Source of the DNA: Bettongia penicillata ogilbyi
Taxonomy: Eukaryota; Chordata; Mammalia; Diprotodontia; Potoroidae
Reading direction: 5' to 3'
Assembly (NCBI GenBank): GCA_023548195.1
Contig: JAJHZJ010000808.1
Location: 6,626,389 to 6,690,388, forward strand
Length of the DNA stretch: 64,000 bases
The notes under the pieces were generated by a model. That model was not told the DNA's origin. It did not search any database and worked only from the letters and a program-made list of their open reading frames with translations. The position numbers and the translations under genes are program-made. Positions 58,741 through 64,000 of the stretch are shown here, in pieces. Numbering within the stretch: position 1 is the stretch's first letter; every line of letters starts with the position of its first letter.

Positions 58741-61700
58741 CTTTTTTGAGGGCAACAATGTCAAAACAGCTACATATAAAACTTCAAAGAATAATGTGAA
58801 TTGGTCTCAGGACCAAAAGGATCTCCTGGAAGAGCTCAAAAAGGATGTTAAAAACCAAATAAAAGAGGTAGAAGAAAAATTGGGAAAAGAAATGAGAGTG
58901 ATGCAAGAAAATCATGAAAAAAGTGTTAACAGATTGGAAAAGGAAGCCCAAAAAGTGGAAAAAGATGTACAAAAATTCATTAAAGAAAGCAACTTTTTAA
59001 AAAGTAGAATTGGCCAAATGGAAAAGGAGATACAGAAATTCAGTAAAGAAAAGAACTTCTTAAGGAGTAGAATTGGTCAAATGGAAAAAGAAGTACAAAA
59101 GCTTATTGAATAAAATAATTTTTTAAAAATTAAATTTCAGCAAGTGGAAGTAAGGAATCCATAAGACATCAAGAAAGAAAAAAGAATTCAAAAGAATTTT
59201 TAAAAATGGAACAAAATGTGAAATATCTCATCAGCAAAGCAATTAACCTGGAAAACAGATCAAAGAGAGATAATTTAAGAATTACTGGACTACTTGAAAG
59301 CCACAATAAAAAAATCAACCAAACAAACCCTACATATTGTATTTCAAGAAACTACCAAGGAAAACTGCCCTTCCGTTTTAGATCCAGAGAGTAAATTAGA
59401 AATTGAAAGAAACTACCAATTCCTGAAAAATATCTCAAAATGAAAACTTCCAGGAATATTATAAACAAACTCCAAAGCTTCAAGGTCAAGGGGAAAGTAA
59501 TTCAAAAGCAGCCAGAAAGAAACAATTAAAATATTGTAGAGCTACAGTCAGGATCACACAAGATTTACTGGCTTCCATATTGTAAGAGAAGAGGGATTGA
59601 AATATAATATTCTGGAAGACAAAGGAGCTAGGATTACAATGAAGAACCATCTACCCAACAAAACTGAGTATAATCCTTCAGGGTAAAATGGATATTCAAT
59701 GAAATAGAGGACTCTCAAGCATTCCTGATGAAAAGACCAGAGCAAAACAGAAAATTTTATTTTCAAATACAAGACTCAAGAGAAGCAAAAAAGGTAAATA
59801 GGGAAGATAAAGCATAAAGGATTAAATAAGGCTAAACTGTTAACATTCCTATATGGGAAGATGATATTTGTAATGCTTAAGAACTTTATGACTGTTAAAA
59901 CAGAGTATACATAGACAGAGGGCATGAGTATAAGTTGATTTTGATGGAATGATGTCCAACACAACTTCTCCCCAAATTTAGGGGTAAGAAAGAGGACTGC
60001 ATTAGGAGAAAAGTGAAGGGAGAGATAGAATGGGGGTAAGTTGTCTTCTGTGAAGAGGGGTAGAAGACCTATTACTGTGTAGGGAAAGGTGGGGGGGGGG
60101 CAGGCAATTTGAATTGCCTCATCAGAATTGACTAAAATAGGGAATAACATACACATTCTGTTGGGTATAGAAATCTACTTACCCATTAGTGAAATAGGAG
60201 GGGAGAGATAAGAGAAGAGGGAGTGATAGAAGGGAGGATAAATTGGGGGAGGTGGTGGCTTGAAGCAAAACACTTGTGATGAGGGACAGGTTAAAGGAGA
60301 GAGAGATAGGATAAATTGGGGGAGGAAATGGATAGAGGGAAATACACTGTAATAATAATTGTGAAAATGAATGGGATGAACTCATATATAAAACAAAAGC
60401 GAATAGCAGGATAGATCAAAAACCAGAATCTTACAATATGTTGTTTACAAGAAATACATTTTAAGTGGAGAGATGCACAAGAGTAAAGATAAGAGGGGGC
60501 AGAGCAGAATCCATTATGCTGCCACTGAAGTAAAAACAAAATGAAACAAAACAAAACAAAAAAAGCAGGAGTACCAATCACAATTTCAGACAAAGCAAAA
60601 ATAGATGTAATTAAAAGAGATAAGGAAGGAAATTACATCTTGCTAAAAGGTACCAGAGACAATGAAGTAATACCAGTACTAAACATAAATGTACCAAATG
60701 ATAAAGCATCCATAGCTTTAAAGGAGAAGTTAAATGAGTTACAGGGAGAAATAGACATAAAACCATTGAACTAATAAAAATAAAACCAGGAGCTGGTTGT
60801 ATGAATAAAAAACCCAACAAAATAGATAGAGCTTTGGTTAATTTGATTAAGAAAAAGAAAGAAAACCAAATGATCAGTATCAGAAATGAAAAGGGTAAAT
60901 TTACCACCAATAAAGGAAAAATTCTAGCAACTCTTAAGAGCTATTCTGCCCAGCTATATGCCAATAAATTTGACAAGCTGAATTAAATGGTTGAATATTT
61001 ACAAAAATATAACTTACCCAGATTAACAGAAGAGGAAATCAAATACTTAAATAATCCTATCTCAGAAAAAGCAATTGAATAAGCCATCAATGAACTTCCT
61101 AAAAAAATTACCCAGGTCCATATGAATTCACTAGTGAATTCTACCAAACGTTTAAGGAACAAATAATTCCACTACTATATAATCTATTTTGAAAAAAAAA
61201 ATAGGCAAAGGAGTCCTACCAAATTCCTTTTATGACACAAAATGATGCTGATACATAAACCAGGAAGATTAGAAATGGAGAAATAAAACTATAGACCAAT
61301 TTGCCTAATAAATGTTGATGCGAAAGTTTTAAATAAAACACTAGCAAGGAAATTACAACACTATATTACAAAGATGTTAACTGTGACCAATTGAGATTTA
61401 TACCAGAAATGTAGGGCTGCTGATTCAATATTAGGAAAACTATCAGCATATTTGACCATATCAATAACATAACCAACAGAAATCATATGATTACCTCAAT
61501 AGATGCAGAAAAAGCTTTTTACAAAATATAAGACCCATTCCAAAAAAAAAAAAACCAAAAACCAAAACCCAACCCTCTAGATAGTATTGGAATAAATGAA
61601 GCTTTCCTCAAAATGATAAGTAGTGTCTAATTCCGTCAGCAAGCATTATCTGTAATGTGGTTAAGCTAGAAGTGTTTCCATAAGATCAGGGGTGAAACAA

Positions 61701-63835
61701 ATATGCCCATTATCACCATATTACTCAATTTTATTCAAGTAATGCTAACTTCGCCAATAAGATAAGAAAAAAGAAATTGAAGGCATTAGAATGGGCAATG
61801 AAAGAACAACTCTCACTCATTGCAGACAATGTGATGTAATGCTTAGGGAATCCTAGAGAATCAATTAAATATTAGTTAAAATAATTCACAATTTCAGCAA
61901 AGTTGTAGGATATAAAAATAAACTCAAATAAATCATCAAGATTTCCATATGCTACCATTAATGTCCAGCAGTGAGAGATAGAATGAGAGATTCCATTTAA
62001 AATGATTGTTGACAATATACAAACCAAGGAACTATATGAACAGAATTATAAAACACTTTTCACAAAGTCAGATTTAAAAAACTGGAAAATTATTAATTGC
62101 TCATGGGTAGGCTGAGTCAATATAATAAAAAAAGAATTCTACTTTAATTTATTGATTCAGTGCCATATATGAATCATACTATCAAAATTTATTTTATAGA
62201 GCAGAAAAAAATAACAAAATTCATCTAGAAGAACAAAAGATCAAGAATATCAAGGAAATCAATGAAAAAAATGTGAAAGAAGGTGACTTAGCCCTACCGT
62301 ATCTCAAACTGTAAAATAAGGCAGTAATCATCAATCTAGTACTAAGAAACAGAGTGGTGGATCAGTGGAATATATTAAGTACTCGTGGGTTTGTAGCAAA
62401 TGACCATAGTAATCTAGTGTTTTTGATAAATCTGAAGATCCAAGCTTTTGGGATAAAAATTCATTATTTGACAAAAACTGCTGGGAAAACTGGAAAATGT
62501 TACAGCAGAAACTGAGTGTAGACAAACACCACACAGAGATAAGGTCAAAATGGGTACATAATATTCATGTAAAGAATGGTACTATAAGCAAACCAGGAGA
62601 ACACAGAATGGTTTACTTGTCAGATCTGTAGGTAAAGGAAGACTTTTGAATCAAACAAGATATAGGGAGCATTATGAAATGTAAAATCGATCATTTTAAT
62701 TATATAAAATTAAAAAGTTTTTGCACAAACAAAACCAATGGACCAACAAGGAAAGCAGAAAACTGGGGAAAAAATTTGTAGTATATAGCTCTGATAAAGG
62801 CCTCATTTCTGAAATATATTGAGAACTGAGTCAAATTGATAAAGCTACAAGTCATTCCCCAATTCACAGATGGTTACAGAATATAAACAGACAGTTTTCA
62901 GATGAAGATATTAAAGGTATCTATAGTCACATGAAAAAATGCTCTAAATCACTATTCATTAGAGAATTGCAAATTAAAACAACTCTGAAGTGCCACCTCA
63001 CAGCTATCAGATTGGCTAATATGACAAAAAAAGGAAAATGATAAATGTTGGAGGTGTGAAAAATGAGGACATTAATGCACTGTTGGTGGACTTGTGAACT
63101 GATCCATCCATTCTGGAGAATTTGACACTATGCCCGAAGTTCTAAAAAATTGTTTGTAGTCTTTGATCCAGTAATAGCACTGCTAAGTCTATATCCCAAA
63201 GAGATAAGAAAGGTGGGGGGAAGGACCTACTTGTACAAAAAATATTCATAGCAGTTCCTTTTGTAGTAGCAAAGATTGGGAACTGAGGAGATGCCCATCA
63301 ACTGGGGAATGACTGAACAAGTTGTGATCCATGATGATAATAGAATAATATTGTGCTATAAGAAATGATAGGCAGGATGATTTCAGAAAAGCCTGGAAAG
63401 GCTTACATGAACTGTGAAGTGACCAGAACCAGGAGACCATCATACACAGTGACAATACTGTCACACGATGAAGAACTGAATTGTGAATGAATCGGCTATT
63501 TTCAGCAATACAGTGATCTAAGACAGTCCAAAGGACTCATGGTGAAAAATGCTGTCTGCCTCCAGAGAAAAAACTGAGGTTGTCTGAATATAGACTGAAG
63601 CATACTGTTTTTCCAGTTTCTTTTTTTGTTACAGATTTCTTGCATAAAATATGGGAAATGTTTTACATGATTGTGCATGTATAACCTCTATCTGATATTT
63701 TACTCTCTCAGGAAGAGGGGAGAAGAGGAGGGAGGGATGCAATTTGAAACTCAAAATTTGAAAAAAAAAAAACAAAGGTTAAAAAAATTGTTTTAACATG
63801 TAATTCAAGGAAAAATAAAATATATTTTTAAAAAG
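58741..63835 (+). mobile_element. L1 retrotransposon, 5'-truncated and decayed
   Basis: Order: ORF1 remnant (about 58758-59800) with a coiled coil of repeats like SRIGQMEKEIQKFSKEKN and, in another frame segment, ENRSKRDNLRITGLLES, the start of the ORF1p RNA-binding region. A long inter-ORF region follows (about 59820-60360). ORF2 remnants run from about 60430: an endonuclease-like piece (AGVPITISDKAKIDVIKRDK), reverse-transcriptase text, and C-terminal text to about 63490. The RT active-site motif reads IADN (61819-61830) where L1 has FADD, so a catalytic Asp is lost, and stops and frameshifts are many. A 3' UTR ends in A-rich sequence and AATAAA-like text at 63760-63835. The 5' UTR is absent. 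It shares its ORF1 type with the HAL1-like element at 10920-13710. Confidence 0.88.
60085..60101. repeat. Poly-G tract
   Basis: A run of about 10 G in the L1 inter-ORF region; the counterpart of the poly-C tract seen on the complement in the HAL1-like element. Confidence 0.85.
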
Positions 63836-63854
63836 AGTGAAATAAAGTCTATTT

Positions 63855-64000
63855 CATATTTTAAAAAAGTTACTGTAGAAAATATAAAATGCTTGGGTGT
63901 CTACCTGCCAAGACAAAAACAGGGTTCATATGACTACAGCTACAAAACATTTTTCACGCAAATAAAGTCAGATCTAAACAATGGGAGAAATACTATTTAC
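63855..64000 (+). mobile_element. Second L1 ORF2 fragment, continues past window
   Basis: 'aaaatataaaatgcttgggt' 'gtctacctgccaagac' through 'aaataaagtcagatctaaac' corresponds to ORF2 text near 62005-62090 of the preceding L1, in the same orientation, but keeps a stretch of about 30 bases deleted there. It is therefore a separate copy, not a duplication of its neighbour. Confidence 0.8.

Larger units (their letters stand above)
7642..64000 (+). other. GRXCR1: GRXCR1 intron 1 (inferred, continues past window)
   Basis: No sequence resembling the next part of the protein (start of the glutaredoxin-like domain) was found by eye in any frame downstream, and everything recognisable is interspersed repeat. 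The simplest reading is one intron longer than 56 kb. A short exon without a Met could be missed without a protein-level search, so absence of exon 2 is provisional. Confidence 0.7.

Noticed and set aside
1..64000. CRISPR arrays, operons, tRNA or rRNA genes
   Set aside because: No regularly spaced direct repeats or bacterial signals. The tRNA-like text belongs to SINE heads and lacks an intact tRNA fold.

Overview
The window reads as a piece of a marsupial nuclear genome. It is AT-rich and CpG-poor, and it is packed with families typical of metatherians: Mar1-type CORE-SINEs with a Bov-B/RTE-like tail, MIR/THER SINEs, many old L2 copies on both strands, CR1/L3 remnants, marsupial-type L1 and a half-L1 (HAL1-like) element, short hAT and mariner non-autonomous elements, and solo retroviral LTRs. 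I cannot tell opossum from an Australian marsupial by eye.

Only one protein-coding exon is supported: positions 7249-7641 (+), 131 codons that I recognise as the first coding exon of GRXCR1 (glutaredoxin and cysteine rich domain containing 1, a hair-cell stereocilia protein). It begins at an ATG with A at -3 and ends at a consensus donor, CAG|GTAAGT. Positions 1-7248 are upstream flank, or a leader or 5' intron close to the exon. From 7642 to the right edge I find no second exon, so more than 56 kb is most simply GRXCR1 intron 1.

Layout. 1-7134: flank with a Mar1, L2 and MIR pieces. 7135-7641: leader and exon. 7.6-17 kb: early intron, with a 2.8-kb HAL1-like element inserted into an L2. 17-31 kb: old L1, MIR/THER and L2 fragments, including a hAT element with a perfect 8-bp target-site duplication. 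31.6-32.6 kb: an LTR inserted into a hAT-type element. 33-42 kb: L1 and L2 pieces and two large microsatellites. 42.3-49.3 kb: Mar1 copies and two more solo LTRs, one next to a MIR and one splitting an L2. 49-55 kb: mostly unclassified sequence. 55.8-56.8 kb: an L1 with an inverted 5' segment. 58.2-64 kb: CR1/L3, a 5.1-kb decayed L1, then the start of another L1 piece.

No previously undescribed system is evident. The informative content is the GRXCR1 exon and its leader, plus a readable record of nested insertions with intact target-site duplications. Family names for repeats come from recognition of conserved text, not from a database search.
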